Shown here one piece after another: positions 1 to 11,699 of a stretch of 64,000 nucleotides of DNA. Position 1 is the stretch's first letter; every line of letters begins with the position of its first letter. Origin of the DNA: Kappaphycus alvarezii (lineage: Eukaryota > Rhodophyta > Florideophyceae > Gigartinales > Solieriaceae). Where the stretch lies: positions 92,517-156,516 of the forward strand of contig NADL03000875.1 of the NCBI GenBank assembly GCA_002205965.3, in the 5' to 3' direction. A program made the position numbers and the translations under genes. A model generated the notes under the pieces. That model saw only the letters and a program-made list of their open reading frames with translations. It ran no database searches and was not told the origin of the DNA.

Positions 1-1179
1 CCTCCTCATCAACAACACCCCCATCCCGCCTCCTCTCCCCTACCCACCGCCCCCGCCCCCGCCCCCCCTCACCACCACCAACAGCAGCCACAACATCAAC
101 AACAGCCCTCCTGGCCCATCTCCTCTCCTCCCACCTACCATCCATACGTACCCCACTACTACAACGCCCGTTACTTTGCCGCCGCCGCAGCAGCCGCCGC
201 AGGTGCCACCGTCCATTCCGCCCCCGTCGGACCCCCCGCTCAAAACGTCTTCTGGTCCACAGTCCTACCCGGTGCCGCAAATGTACCCCACCATTCAACC
301 CCGGTTCCCCTCGGCGTTACTCCCCTCGTCACCCCGCCCGTCTCCTTGTCCAAGATTGAGAAATCCAGAACCACAAGGGAGTTTGTCTGTCCCCGCTGTG
401 CCGCCACCTTTAAGACAAACTCGAATATGCAAAAACATATTCGCACCGTCCATGAAAATTGTCGACCCTTCAAGTGTGACCGATGCGATGCTAGTTATGG
501 ACATAAGAATCTGCTCAAGGAACATGTGCGAACCGCACATGATGGCGAACGACCGTTTGAGTGTGAGACGTGTGGTGCACGCTTTGGAAGGAGTAGTAAC
601 TTGTATAGTCATATGAAGAGTCATGCGGGCAAGAGGGAGCATGTGTGTGAGACGTGCCATGTCAGCTTTTCGTTGTTTGGTAATATGAAGAAACATATTC
701 GCACCGTGCATCTCAAGGAGAGGCCCTTTTCCTGTGATGTATGTGGCAACCGCTTTGGTCTCCGTAGTGATTTGATGCGACACGTACGTTACGTCATCCT
801 CTTTCCACCCCGTATCTTCCACCAGCTGAATTCCGTCCATATTTGCTTTGAAAATGCTGACACACATTTATGTATGTATGTTGTTTGGTGATATGGTGTG
901 TGTGGGGTGGGCAATGGTACGCGATACGGCCATGGTTTTGGCGTGTAGAAAAGAAACGTGCACGGGATCGTGGACAAGAATGGTAGGGGGGGTCGTAGCG
1001 GGGCACGAGCATCAACGATAGAGGCGCGGAGAGGGGAAACTGCAAAGAATGCTGCGGGGAACCAGACGGACGAGGCGGGGCCGTCGACGCAGAGATTGCA
1101 GGGAGGTGAGGGGGCAGTAGTGTCGGACAGGGGTGCTGCGGAGACGCAGCCGGGGGATCTTGGTGGGCCGGGGGGTTGA
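1..1179 (+). CDS. C2H2 zinc-finger protein, 5' end outside the window, two exons
   Basis: Frame 1 is open from base 1, so the gene starts left of the window. Exon 1 (1-783) begins with a low-complexity part rich in Pro, His, Gln and Ala, then carries four complete C2H2 fingers and the first three ligands of a fifth (about 382-783). Exon 1 stops at a His codon followed by GTACGT. Splicing to the AG at 947-948 adds KRNVH, which supplies the second His of finger five (C-x2-C-x12-H-x4-H). Exon 2 (949-1179) continues with a Gly/Arg/Thr-rich tail to TGA. Linkers such as DGERPF and LKERPF are of the TGEKP type, as in DNA-binding arrays. A nuclear transcription regulator is likely; its target is unknown. 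The unspliced reading would end at 891 with half a finger, which argues for the intron. Confidence 0.85.
784..948 (+). other. intron of the zinc-finger gene
   Basis: 165 bases, GTACGT at the 5' end and GTGTAG at the 3' end, phase 0. Removal restores the fifth zinc finger exactly and joins two open frames. It is the only intron in the window that is well supported by protein logic. Confidence 0.8.
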
Positions 1180-2650
1180 GGCGTGGGGGTGGCTGAGAGA
1201 AGGTTTCTTGTTTGTATACGGACGGCGTATTTTTTTTTCGATTGCCGTTGCTGGGATGGTGGAGTTTGGGTGGGTGGGAGGGGGGTGTATGGTTTGATGG
1301 TGCATTGGGGGTGTGGGAGGTGGCTGGAGGATTGCGGTACGGTTTCGGGTGGAATGGCGGGGTTGGTGGGGGAGAGGGTTGTTGGAAATGCAGATCGAGT
1401 GGTGTGGAGATAAGGGAGAGAGAGATGAATGGTGCGGATGCGCTGTTGGTTAAGGACTCACGGTGTGAATCTGGTCAGGCGTTCGTGTGATGCAGCGCAG
1501 CACAACACTCAACTCTCTGTGCAGGAAGCGTATGGCAGGTCACGCGGCATTCCGTGTCAGGATCATCCCCAAGTATGAGCAATAAATCCCCACGCGCAGT
1601 CTTTGCTCCACGTGCGACTGTCCCATTGGTCCGTACCCGAGACCTCCTTCGGAACGCACGAGAGGCATTGTGCAGAGTGTGTGGCGCCATGTCCATCACA
1701 TGCACATGGGCATTCTACTCCGCGCGGCTCCCTCTTCGCAATATGCCGCGCTAATCAAGCGGCGCGCATCCTCGTCTCTGCTGCCATCACTCACCTGGGG
1801 CTGCACATCTCCGCATCGGACCCCCTGTACCCTGGCCTGGCCCTAGCAACGCTCACAAGCTGTTGAGTCAGTGATCGTCATGCTTGTTCCAGGTGTGTAT
1901 GCCTCGCTGTGCAGTCCACTGGGAAATGAACCTTGGTTTCAACCGGTTGGCCACAGCTGCCATGCGGAGCAAGTGGACCCCTGTGATGTTGCAGCACCAG
2001 CTGCCGCTCAGGTGAGGATGCACAAGTATTGCAACCTCAATGGCGCGGTAGTTTGTACACTGGGGCATGCGTATGATGGGAAGGGCGGAGTGTGGGGATG
2101 AGGGGATGGGGGTGAGGGTGGCGCAGAGGGTGCGATGGCCATTTGGGTTGCACGTAGTTATGGTCGTGGTGTGGGCACAACGGACCGCGCCCCGTGCGGT
2201 ACCTGTTGTGTGTGGCGGAAGGTTGTGTTAACTGAAGGTTCCGACTGTTGACCTAACATCAAGGGCGAGTCCCCGTTGCGCAGCGTTCCGGTGGGATTGT
2301 TTATTGGTTGATGTCTTCGATGTGCTGATTCTTGATTGGTGAGTGCAATATACCCGACATATCTAGAAATATCAGTTTCATTCCGTGTCCACCTATCCAC
2401 GCCTGCCTTTTCACAAAACCTGTAAAACTATAGCCTTATCCCGGACATTACCAGGCCTGTGCTGAGGATGTCCAATTAGCCCATTCCTGCCAGCCTTCCG
2501 CACCAACAGATGCATTTCATCCACGATTCCTTCATCTTCTCTCTGACCTCTTGTTCTCTTCCCCCCCCCCCCCTCCTCCACATATCGATTTGCCTTTCCC
2601 CCGTTCCCCATCCGTCTTCTTCAACGACCTCAACACAAAAGGCACGTAGC
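1180..2650. other. intergenic region, no gene recognised
   Basis: Only short overlapping frames without family features occur here. Bases 1183-1450 are strikingly G/T-rich on the plus strand. A run of about 12 C lies near 2562-2574, shortly before the HAD gene. The last part probably holds the HAD promoter and 5' UTR; no TATA box is clear. Confidence 0.5.
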
Positions 2651-3691
2651 ATGTCCATTCCAGTCGCCTTCGCCTCTCCAATTTCCCTTCCTCGACTCCC
2701 TCACAACCGCTCATCTCTGTCCAAACAAATCACCCCCACCAGGCCCTTCAAAGCTACCCTCGCCGCCGATTCCTACTTCCAATACCGCCACCCAAACCAA
2801 CCTCACCAATCCAATTTCAATCTACCACGTCCGCAACCATCCCTCAACCCGCCCTCCCGTCCAATTCATCTTCTTGCCTCCGATTTGGATGGTACACTTC
2901 TCAACCCCTCGAAACGTATCGAACCCGCTAATGTCAAAGCCGTCATATCTCTCATCAAGTCAGGTCTCACTTTTGTTCCAGCCACAGGCAAATCAAGAGT
3001 GGGCGCCATTCGAGCCATGGGACCCCTGGCAACTTTCATACAGCAACACGCGGGAGGCCCTTCAAAATTTCCGGGCATCTATTTGAATGGCCTGCTCGTG
3101 TGTGGCAATCAGGGACAGGTGATCTTCGAGCGCGGTTTGCAGCCACAAGAGGCCCTCGTTGTACTGCAGGAAGGCGAGAAGAGAGGCCTTACCGTACTGT
3201 TTTACTCGGGGGATCGAGTCTTGGTCAGAAAGAGAACCATGCATACAGACATGTTCATCGTGTCGCATGAGCCCGTACCAGAGGCTGTGCCAAGTTTAGA
3301 GACAGCCATTGAGGAGACGTTTATCCACAAGGCTCTGTTGGTAGATCCAATGGGTAGGGTTCGAGACTGGAGAGAAGAACTGGAAGTTGCGCTGGCGGAT
3401 GTCGGCATCATCACTCAAGCTAGGCCGGATGTTTTAGAAGTATTGCCTCGAGGGGGCAACAAAGGGGATGGCCTTCGAATGTTGCTCAAACACTTGGGTA
3501 TAGGCAGTGAGTTCGTCATGGCTATTGGAGATGGCGAAAACGACTTGGAGATGATCAGAGAAGCAGGGTTAGGAGTCGCCGTCGCGAATTCTGTCCCTGA
3601 ATTAATATTGGCAGCCGATGAGGTAGTTTGCGCTAATAGTGAGTCGGCGGTGGCCTACGCGATTGGAAAGTTTATCGAAATAGATAACTGA
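2651..3691 (+). CDS. Cof-type HAD-superfamily phosphatase, probably plastid-targeted
   Basis: 346 residues from ATG 2651; the frame also opens at ATG 2510 (393 residues). HAD motif I, DLDGTLL, lies at about residue 78. Motif II Thr is in PATGKSR, the motif III Lys in GGNKGDGL, and motif IV GDGEND at about residue 293. The long insert between motifs II and III is the C2 cap of the Cof (IIB) group. These enzymes hydrolyse small phosphate esters such as sugar phosphates, PLP or FMN using the first Asp as nucleophile and Mg2+; the substrate cannot be read from sequence. About 70 residues before motif I are rich in Ser, Pro, Arg and Asn with few acids and a Phe near the start, like a plastid transit peptide. 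I prefer ATG 2651 because the peptide before it is an untypical Ser/Pro/Leu-rich leader spanning a poly-C run. The gene is single-exon and intact. Confidence 0.88.
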   Translation: MSIPVAFASPISLPRLPHNRSSLSKQITPTRPFKATLAADSYFQYRHPNQPHQSNFNLPRPQPSLNPPSRPIHLLASDLDGTLLNPSKRIEPANVKAVISLIKSGLTFVPATGKSRVGAIRAMGPLATFIQQHAGGPSKFPGIYLNGLLVCGNQGQVIFERGLQPQEALVVLQEGEKRGLTVLFYSGDRVLVRKRTMHTDMFIVSHEPVPEAVPSLETAIEETFIHKALLVDPMGRVRDWREELEVALADVGIITQARPDVLEVLPRGGNKGDGLRMLLKHLGIGSEFVMAIGDGENDLEMIREAGLGVAVANSVPELILAADEVVCANSESAVAYAIGKFIEIDN

Positions 3692-4195
3692 CGTCCTGGA
3701 TGATATTCTGGATGATGTCACCGGCTGGGACTCTGTAGACTAAATCTCATTTGTATTGCGATTTTGTAACATGAAGAGGCTGACCCGCATTATGTAATGG
3801 AACAGCTTTACTTGTGTAAAAAGGTATGTACCTGCTTTCATCACCATTTAGGCCATTACCGCCCCCGGCATGGAAAGATGCCATACTCCAACTTCTTCCC
3901 AGCTTGAAAAAGTTAAATCTCCGCGTCACCTGAATGACGACTAAAAACTGAAATGTGCCAATGTGATCCTACAGTAACAAATTATAAATGCTTGCCACCG
4001 TTTTGTAATTGCAAGCTTCTGCATTACAAAAGTACAAAAGTACAATCTCTAAGATTTTCAATACACTTGTTGAAATTCATGCACACACCTGCCCCTCCAG
4101 TCTCGGAAAATAGCCGTCCTGCATCTGTAATCAGTAAAGCACTCCAAAGTTCCCCCTTGTTGAGGAGGCATCATTATTAGATATGAGCTCAATTC
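3692..4195. other. 3' flank of the HAD gene, nothing recognised
   Basis: AT-rich sequence between the HAD stop and the first LTR. No conserved frame is visible and no poly(A) signal could be fixed. Confidence 0.5.
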
Positions 4196-4448
4196 TGTCA
4201 CAATATAATTATTATAGTATGTACAAAGCAAAAGAACGAATCCTCTCCTGGGTTGCGTTAATATCCTGGGTTGCATTTTAATTATCGGGATACTGCACTG
4301 AATCATCGAGAGTCAATATGCATCACTCTCCCAAATGAGGCTACAGTATCCTATTGCATTTACCTACGTTTCACGCAGTATATAAAGGACACCCCGAGTT
4401 CCCTCTGTGGGACTCGAGCCAACAACAACTTACCCCTTCCCAAAACTT
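4196..4448 (+). repeat. 5' LTR of Copia-1 (right end uncertain)
   Basis: Matches 9993-10238. It holds repeated CCTGGGTTGC words and a TATA box. The true LTR may run further right than the part shared with the shortened 3' copy. Confidence 0.75.
4379..4388 (+). promoter_or_regulatory. TATA box of the Copia-1 5' LTR
   Basis: TATATAAAGG. The matching place in the 3' LTR reads TGTGTAAAGG, so only the 5' copy keeps a good TATA box. Confidence 0.6.
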
Positions 4449-4554
4449 CTACCCACCCCCCGACCTCCATCACTCAACAACAACCACCTTCCCCTGCCTT
4501 CCCCCATCTCTCACTAACCTCATCACACAACACAAGTCTGCCACATTTTATTTT

Positions 4555-4638
4555 ACAGTCGACAGACATTAGACAAGAGTCCCCGGACTATAAACGACAG
4601 TCGGCAGACTCTAAATAAGAGTCACCAGGACTTTAAAC
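4555..4638 (+). repeat. two tandem 42-bp units in the Copia-1 leader
   Basis: Units begin ACAGTC at 4555 and 4597 and share the pattern gacAGACt..gagtc..GGACT.TAAAC. Each contains a short AGTCC/GGACT hairpin. Confidence 0.6.
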
Positions 4639-5496
4639 TTCCCTGTCCGGAACGACTATAAGAACTAATGCCAAAGCGGACACGTGAAATATACGTGGGT
4701 CTTGCTCGAGGGCTGAAGTGGCGAGCAAAGGGAACAAAGTCGACAAACTAAAAACTGCCCCAAGCAACGGAGGCAACTTGAAGTAATTTGACCTCGTTGA
4801 CATGCTGCCCCCACCGGATGAGCTTGGTCTGCGAATAACGGTGTTGATCGAAAGATCTGATGGAATGCGAACTGGCGATCTGACACGGTGTTATAAGGAA
4901 TAATAGCTCAGAAGCACTGAGCAACTTCTCGAAAGAGGCCAGACAGACTTTAAAGGAATAAAAGTCTTCGACTTAGTAATCTTTCGGGGGAAGCTCTCGT
5001 AGAGATTATTTGCACCTGTCTCTTTTTTGCGTGGAGATAGATAGTGGTGGCTGAAATTCGCATCACACCTGGAGTGTCTAACCAGGGGCCGAGAGTCCGT
5101 ACTTTAAGCGATCCTTCACATTAGTGTAGGTGCGCTACGCTCCACCTGAGTTCGCGCAGGGAAGAGTCAGTCAACTCAAAAAAACGCGACTCACCCGGAG
5201 AGATTCGTCGGGGGCCTAGGTTCCGACACCCCTTAGTTAGAGTCAAAAAAAGAAAAAGGAACAAACAAAAGAAACAAAAAAAGAAACGAAAGAGGGAAAA
5301 ACAAACAAACAAACAAAACCAAAAAAAGAAAAGAAAAGAAAGAAAAAAAGAAGAAAGAGGAAAGAAGAAGAAAAAGAAAGAGGTTATTAGATAAGTAGAC
5401 TTGTACACGGCCATGAAAGCCTAGCGACTGTTGTAGCCTAATAACTGCCGTACGCACAGGAACGAGCTCCCTGTTTTGTCTAAAACATTTGGTGCA
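4639..5496 (+). other. Copia-1 untranslated leader with a purine tract
   Basis: No conserved frame. Bases 5244-5395 are almost only A and G with some C, an about 150-base low-complexity tract just before gag. The Phe-rich open frame on its opposite strand is only a by-product of this composition. Confidence 0.6.
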
Positions 5497-6700
5497 ATGG
5501 ATCCCTCTAAAGATTCTCGAAACCTTCTTCGAATCGAGCCTCTCGAAAAGCCTCCTGACTACATCATGTAGGCGAGTCAAATCAGGGCCATTCTGAGAGC
5601 AGAAGATTATGCGATGATCGGAATGCCCGGGGAAACGTCATCATACTCTCAAGCAGACAGAAATGAATGCATAAAGCGCTGCGAAAAAGCGAAAAGTGTG
5701 ATTACTCTGGGCCTTGGAGCATCCGCCATGGCTTAGGTCAAAATTTTCACAGATTATGACTCAAAAACCGCTTTGGATCTTTGGAATGAGCTGAAGCGCA
5801 TCTGCACAGCTTCTAACGAGCAAGTCATTTAAAATATCCGAAGCAGGTTGGACATGCTAGTATTTGACGAAAATATGGATTGGCACAGGCGCGTTTCCCA
5901 GCTCAATGGTACCTGTGGGGAACTTGCAACATATGACGAGGAATTATCAGAGCGGTAAAAGACGTCCAAACTAATTAGGTCTCTTCCTCCGTCTTTTGCA
6001 GCCCTCTCCATGGTTTCCACGATTACTAACGCTTCATTCCGGGACGTCTTGAATGATGTTCAAGCGGAACTTTCTCGAATGATGAACCCGAAAAACCCTC
6101 TTAACGCTCCTCGAAGGAAAGAATTCATCCGAGACAGCATGGTCTATGGTACACGAGGATACGTTAGAAGACGTGGGAGGAGTTCCTTATACGCCAGAGG
6201 CGGACATCTTCGTGGGAGAAGTTGGTGGACGCCGCACTGGGCGAATCAGACCCCAATGGAGCTGCAATTACTGCGGCAAACCCGGGCATTTCATTAACAT
6301 CTGTCCGAAACGCCTCGAGGATGAGCGAAATGGGCGCTTTCGGAAACCCCGCCGTGGACGTGGAGGAAAGCTTCAGTGTTCACAAGCTTACCGGGGATGG
6401 AACCCACAAAGTTACCAAGAACACTGGGGATCCCTAACACATCCGAATCGTCCTCCCATGCCTTCAGCGAACACCGCCGTGGCCCTCAAGAGTACAGATA
6501 ACTTTGTTTATCCACAGAATCTGACCGAGTCCCAACAACGGTCAAGCTTCGATTGGGAGCCCCGCTACCGAGCAAACATGGCAAAAGGCAAGTTTCGAAG
6601 TAAGGTTGCAAAAATGGGAGGACAGAAAAACGATACTGCTCTCTTGGACTCTGGTGCAACAAACCATTTCTTCCATAGTCGTTCCTCATTTCAGCCATAA
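5497..6700 (+). pseudogene. gag: Copia-1 gag and protease, broken
   Basis: ATG 5497 opens a gag frame, with ENMDWHRRVSQL and IRSLPPSFAALS typical of the Copia gag (UBN2-like) fold. Four in-frame stops interrupt it: TAG 5569, TAG 5734, TAA 5830 and TAA 5956. A frameshift near 6140-6230 moves to the frame with the nucleic-acid-binding zinc knuckle CNYCGKPGHFINIC (6263-6304), then the aspartic protease motif LLDSGATNHFF (Asp at 6647). Normally gag forms the particle and the protease cuts the polyprotein. This copy cannot make either protein whole. Confidence 0.8.
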
Positions 6701-6956
6701 AGCCCAATTGCCAAATAAACTGTGCAGACAGCAGCTGGAAACTTCACACCTCCTCGACAATGGCCTTGTGTGGTTACCATTGAACGGAGTAACATACGTC
6801 GAAGCCTATCATAGACCTAATTTCGAAACGAAAATCCTGGCTGTTAACCTGCTCACGAAACACTTCGACGTGATATTCTCAGAATCTCTGCTACAACGCA
6901 ATGTATGCGTTATCTTTTGATAAGGCTTCTTGGGCATTGAATAAATTGTATGGGTT

Positions 6957-7900
6957 ATGGAATGTGTTGATGGACTCTACTCGGTAGAGTTAAGCATTTA
7001 CCCGAAGCAAGCTAACAAAGCCACAAAAGAATTTCCTGAAAGTGAGGTCATGAAATGGAACCGGAAAACTGGACACATCACGACAGATAATTATATGCAG
7101 CTATCTCGCCAGCGCTCCGATGTACCGTCTTTCGATCGTTCACAACTCGACAGGATCGAATGTGTTCCACGTCTGACCGGAAAAGCAAGAAAGGCCTCCA
7201 TCAAGCCAGCGACGAGCAGGACACTGCAGACACTCAACTAGGTTCACACGGATGTATCTGGTCCGTTCACTAGCTATATCGGAGGTAACAAGTACGCCTT
7301 TCAGTTCCTGGAACCGTACACTGCAAAATAAGACGTTTCGATGATCAAAAGTAGATATGAGCTCCTTGCAATAGTTCGTAATTACAAGGATATGGCCAAA
7401 ACTCACTTTTCGACCTCGAAATACAAATTGTCGAGAACTCGACTTGATTGCGCGGGTGAACAAATCATCAAAGCGATTATGAATTCCCTCAATTCATCAG
7501 GAACGGAAGTAGGCCCCTCTCCTCCACGAACACCTGAGAGCAATGGCGCTGCTTAACGTTTCTTCCAAGAGCAATGGACAAAGGCTAGAGTCTTACTATA
7601 CGCCAGTGATCTCCCACATAGCCTTTGGGCGAGGCTTTAAAGCATGAAAAATGGCTATATAAAAGGCTTTAGGCTTCTAGGGTTAATGGAAATATTCCGA
7701 TCCAACTTTGGGATCCTAGTACAGGCATAGATTTTAAATCACTGCTAATTTTCGGTCAACCAGGGTACTCGTTCATTTATCCTCCTCACACGGAGCAAGC
7801 CAAAAAGCTAAAACCTCGTTCCGAACCCGGACACTTCGTCGGGATGGAATCAGACACGAGGCTGATTAGGGTACATATTCCAGAATACCAGTCTGTTTAA
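6957..7900 (+). pseudogene. Copia-1 integrase, heavily decayed
   Basis: KWNRKTGHITTDNYMQL (about 7054-7105) resembles the pre-integrase HHCC region. VHTDVSGPF just after a TAG at 7240 resembles the first catalytic Asp segment. A degenerate TPESNGAA resembles the last part of the core. Several stops and shifts separate these pieces, so it is recognised by order and motifs only. Confidence 0.6.
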
Positions 7901-8047
7901 GTCACCAGGAGGGCCGACGTCACCACGATAACGAACAAACAGCTCCCAATAATTTCTTCCTTGCTTGATGGTCTTGCACGAAAGCAAAAGATTGAGATCG
8001 CCAACGGAGACTAGATAGATTCAGGACAGGAAAACGTAATCCAATGT

Positions 8048-9689
8048 ATGAATTACGCGCTTCTACAGACTCGGCACATGGCATACACTGACGGAAAGGA
8101 ACCACTGAAGACGGCGTATGAACCGTCGACATTTGCGGAAGTCTGTAACATCCCTCAGTGGGCCGAGGCTATAGATAGAGTGTACAATGCACTCATGAAG
8201 AGAAATGCTTGGTCTTGCGTTCCCCGAAAACCTGGTATAGTGCCTTTACCTTTCAAAAGGACCTTCAAAGTTAAGCCTATGGACTCCACGGAGAAACAAT
8301 ATATGGAAGAGGCACGATGTACTCTGAGGGGGGAACGTCAACGGGCATACGTGGACTTCGATCCAGAAAGCATTTATGCTCCAGTCGCGTCCCATGAAAA
8401 TACACGTCTAATGTTCTCTATAGCTGGATCAAATAATCCTATCCTGGCAGGAGGCGATATTTCCAATGCATACCTCCACGGAACAATTGATGTAGTAATA
8501 TACATGGAACAGCCGACAAACTCTTCCCTTCAGCTAGCTAAGCATGGGAACATCTGCAAGCTGGAGAAGTCAATCTATGGCGCGAAACAAGCAGGGCATA
8601 TCTACGGTTCATTTCTCCACGAAAAGCTCGTTAATTGGGGAATGAAACTTTCCAACTTCGACAACAGACTGTATTTTCTTCGTACTAACTCAGAGTACAT
8701 AACACTAGCAGTCGCGGTCGATGACATGGCCTTCGCTTCAAATTCCCACGCCCTACTTCAGAACTTAAAAGATTTGTTGCCATCCACTTTCGACATCAAA
8801 TTATTGGCTGAACTGAAATCTTTCTTCGGATGGAAAATCACTCGGTCTCCACTCGGAATTCGGATCGACAAAACGCGCTATGAAAAGAACTTTCTGCGGG
8901 CATTTGAAATGGACCGGTCAAACTCTGTCCTGACCCCACTCCCGATGGACGTCATACTGCTGGTTCCAGCAGAACGTGGGACTCGAGACTGAATGGAATG
9001 ACCATCACGCTTGTCGAAGCATAATTGGCGAATTAATCTACTTAGCCGTTTCTACTCGACACGACTTGTTATTTCACGTGTCTGCATTGGCCCGTCAAGT
9101 CCACGCCCAGACTGAGCGTCATATGAAGCTAGGTAACCGTCTCCTTCGCTATCTTAAAGGGACTAGCCACTTGGGACTCCACTATAGCAGCACTTTCGGT
9201 ATCACAGCAGATTCTATCGGTGCTTTCGTTGATGCCGACTGGAGCGGATGTGTGAACAACAGGCTTTCAAAAAATAGGTTCATGGTCGACATCAACGATT
9301 CACTAATCTACTGGGAATCGAAGCGGCAGAACGTAATAGCAAACTCTTCCAGAGAATAAGAATATGTTGCACTCGCAGCTTGGGGGAAAGAGGTATCCTG
9401 TATAAGAAAACTCTTCTGGCAAATATGGCACCAAGCCCTTTGGACTGAAGGTCGCCACTTCTCTCCAACTGTTATCAACTTATACAGTACAGTGACCACT
9501 TCAATGGCTTTGGCAGACCATGTGACGACCAAGAACAAGCACATTGATCTCAGGGTACACAACGTTAAGGAAATGATCCGTGATGGAATCATCAAGCAGA
9601 GGCACACTCGCTCTAACCACAACCAGGCGGATCTCTTCACACAGCCAATGCCAAAATATTCTTTGGAGCGGATGATTGGCTTGTGGTAA
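8048..9689 (+). pseudogene. Copia-1 reverse transcriptase and RNase H, broken
   Basis: Open frame 8048-8992 is the RT domain. It has the first Asp in GDISNAYLHG (8456), the AVDDMAF form of the usual YVDD box (Asp codons 8720 and 8723), and the connecting motif KLEKSIYGAKQAG. A frameshift near 8985 leads to RNase H (8976-9689) with VSTRHDLLFHVSALARQ, DADWSG and the tail NKHIDLRVHNVKEM. A stop at 9357 falls in the SSRE.EYVALA motif. The end TQPMPKYSLERMIG is the usual Copia C-terminus. Confidence 0.85.
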
Positions 9690-9754
9690 TTGGATAGCTA
9701 CGGGACCTTTTAGTGTAACTTATTTCATTATTTAGGTCAACTCTTTATGTATAA

Positions 9755-10093
9755 GCTGCAGTCCTGAAACAAGCTGCAGTAGCCGAAGCAATTCATGAAA
9801 AAATGAAACAGTCACAGCAGAGTGAAAATAGCAGCAGCAGGAAAGAAAATGAAGCAGCAGCAGAAAAACTAAATGAAGCAGCAGCAGATACAAAATTCAA
9901 ATCCAAAAGAAAATTAGAAGCAGCTGAACAAAAAGCAGCAGAGGCAGCTGAGGCCCTAGTCGGAATGGATGATTCGTCCTTCCGGCGGGACGTGTCACAA
10001 TATAATTATACAGTAAAATGCAAAAGAACGAATCCTCTCCTGGGTTGCATTATTATCCTGGGTTGCATTTTAATTATCAGGATACTGTACTGA
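9755..10093 (+). other. Ala/Glu/Lys-rich open frame at the 3' end of Copia-1
   Basis: Open from 9755 without its own ATG until 9803, and running into the 3' LTR. About 65 residues are rich in Ala, Glu, Lys, Ser and Gln with EAAAEKLNEAAAD-like helical repeats, as in a charged coiled coil. It may be a fragment taken up by the element or an accident of a CAG/GCA-rich tract. No family is recognised. Confidence 0.3.
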
Positions 10094-10238
10094 ATCATCG
10101 AGAGTCAATTTGCATCACTCTCCTAAATAAAGCTACAGTGTCCTATTGAATTTTCCTATATTTAACGCAGTGTGTAAAGGACACTTGAGTCCCCTCTGTG
10201 GGACTAGAGTCATCAAGAACTTACCATTCAGAAAACTT
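9993..10238 (+). repeat. 3' LTR of Copia-1
   Basis: Starts TGTCACAATATAATTA like the 5' LTR and stays similar for about 245 bp, then diverges, so it is truncated or rearranged on the right. Confidence 0.75.
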
Positions 10239-11699
10239 GTACAAGTTCAGGTGGCCCACAAAACCACTGCAGAGGGGGTTGAGTGTTTTAATGATTGAAA
10301 AATATGTTAGCCTATTGTGTACAGTACAGGACAGTACGGTACAGGAACGCTCCAGGCCGGCTCAATCTTGGACAATTGACAAAAAAACACCTAAATGTAA
10401 TGAAAAAATACCCAAATCACCTCAAAACCAACGCTATAGGATAGAAGGGAGTAAAAGGAATAGAACTTCGGCCGTGTTTCAAGTACATGGTGCGGTCAAC
10501 GCCGCCCATAACAATTCTTTTTATGGTTGCCATGAACCGATCCTCGTAAAGAATGGTTTCCTAGTGTGTCAGAGCAGTTTCGATGTTCCATCATTGTCGC
10601 AGATCATTGCCATTATCGAGAGACATGTGTTGTGAACCCAAGTTGCCAACCATTTAAATTTTTGAATATTCCAACAATGTGCTTTTCTCTGCAGTTAAAC
10701 CAGTTCATCCGCTTACTGTACAGTGAAGCCAATAAACCCCCTTTTACGGTTGGAAATGACTTTTTTTTCAGCATTGCGAAGACCCATTACAAGCTATCCT
10801 CCTGAATGCTCCTCTGAAAGCATGCAAAGTCTCGTCCGCAATCGAACAAAATTCGTTGAAAAGGACAGGTGACACCTGTTTACTAAACAATTTCTATTTT
10901 GTTGACCAAGATATTTAAAGATAGAGAAGCATGTAAATTGATGACATTGAAAACCCATAGCTTTCTCCCACATATACACAAAAGCACCAGAAACAAACAA
11001 AAATCACGCTTATTTCACTTCTCACGTCGCTCCCCACCCACTAGTACATATTAAGTGCCTGACATGCCGTCAACAATCCTCTTCAAGGCCTATTTCCACG
11101 CTCTCTTTCAAAGCCTGGAATTTTTCTGTTCAGAATTTCTAAGGGACACTGTTACAGCTTGCTTTTGCTTCTTACGGTGCTTCTAGGCATCATCTTTTAA
11201 AAAGTGCAGTTGCGCTCAGACAGAGGACATATTCTGCTGTATACAACGACTCATGAAGCTTATTACCGATATTGGGGCTTACTGCTGCTTTTTAATTGGT
11301 TCTAGGATTTCCATACGAAAAGCACATTTTTAGCCGTCTCAGCGGTGTGCAGAATTTTACTTTTCTCTTTTAATAGATGTGGCAGGTTATTTGGCATTAG
11401 AAATTGCTTCTTTGATTAATGCGAGGGGATGATCATCACTGGTTCGTCCCACGTTCCCAGCCTGGGAAGTTGCAGACTCGTCAAGATGAAGCATCAAAAT
11501 TCGACCACAGTGACATACCTTATCAGGTATTGTACAAGAAAGTGCGAAAAATCTTTGTTAAATGGAAGCATAGGTGTTTCTTCATACCTATTCGATATTT
11601 CCGTCGCTTAAGTCATTGAAAATGCATGTGAGCCACATAAAAGGTTGAAGTTTATATTCTGGATGTCGACTGCTCTATGAGACCCAAATCAGTCTCGCA
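10239..11699. other. no gene recognised
   Basis: AT-rich sequence with only short frames (longest about 145 codons, no family features). A run of overlapping GTACAG words lies at 10320-10345. Confidence 0.4.

Larger units (their letters stand above)
4196..10238 (+). mobile_element. Copia-1, full-length decayed LTR retrotransposon
   Basis: The order LTR, leader, gag with zinc knuckle, protease, integrase, reverse transcriptase, RNase H, LTR is that of Ty1/Copia (Pseudoviridae-type) elements. Both LTR copies start TGTCACAATATAATTA (4196 and 9993) and share about 240 bp at clearly less than full identity, so the insertion is old. Stops and frameshifts break every domain. No target-site duplication could be fixed, because the 3' LTR loses similarity near 10238. 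Confidence 0.85.

Noticed and set aside
295..867. 190-codon frame on the minus strand
   Set aside because: Antisense to the zinc-finger array; its pattern mirrors the finger codons and it has no family features.
5121..5414. Phe/Leu-rich minus-strand frame looking like membrane segments
   Set aside because: Opposite strand of the purine-rich Copia-1 leader; composition artefact.
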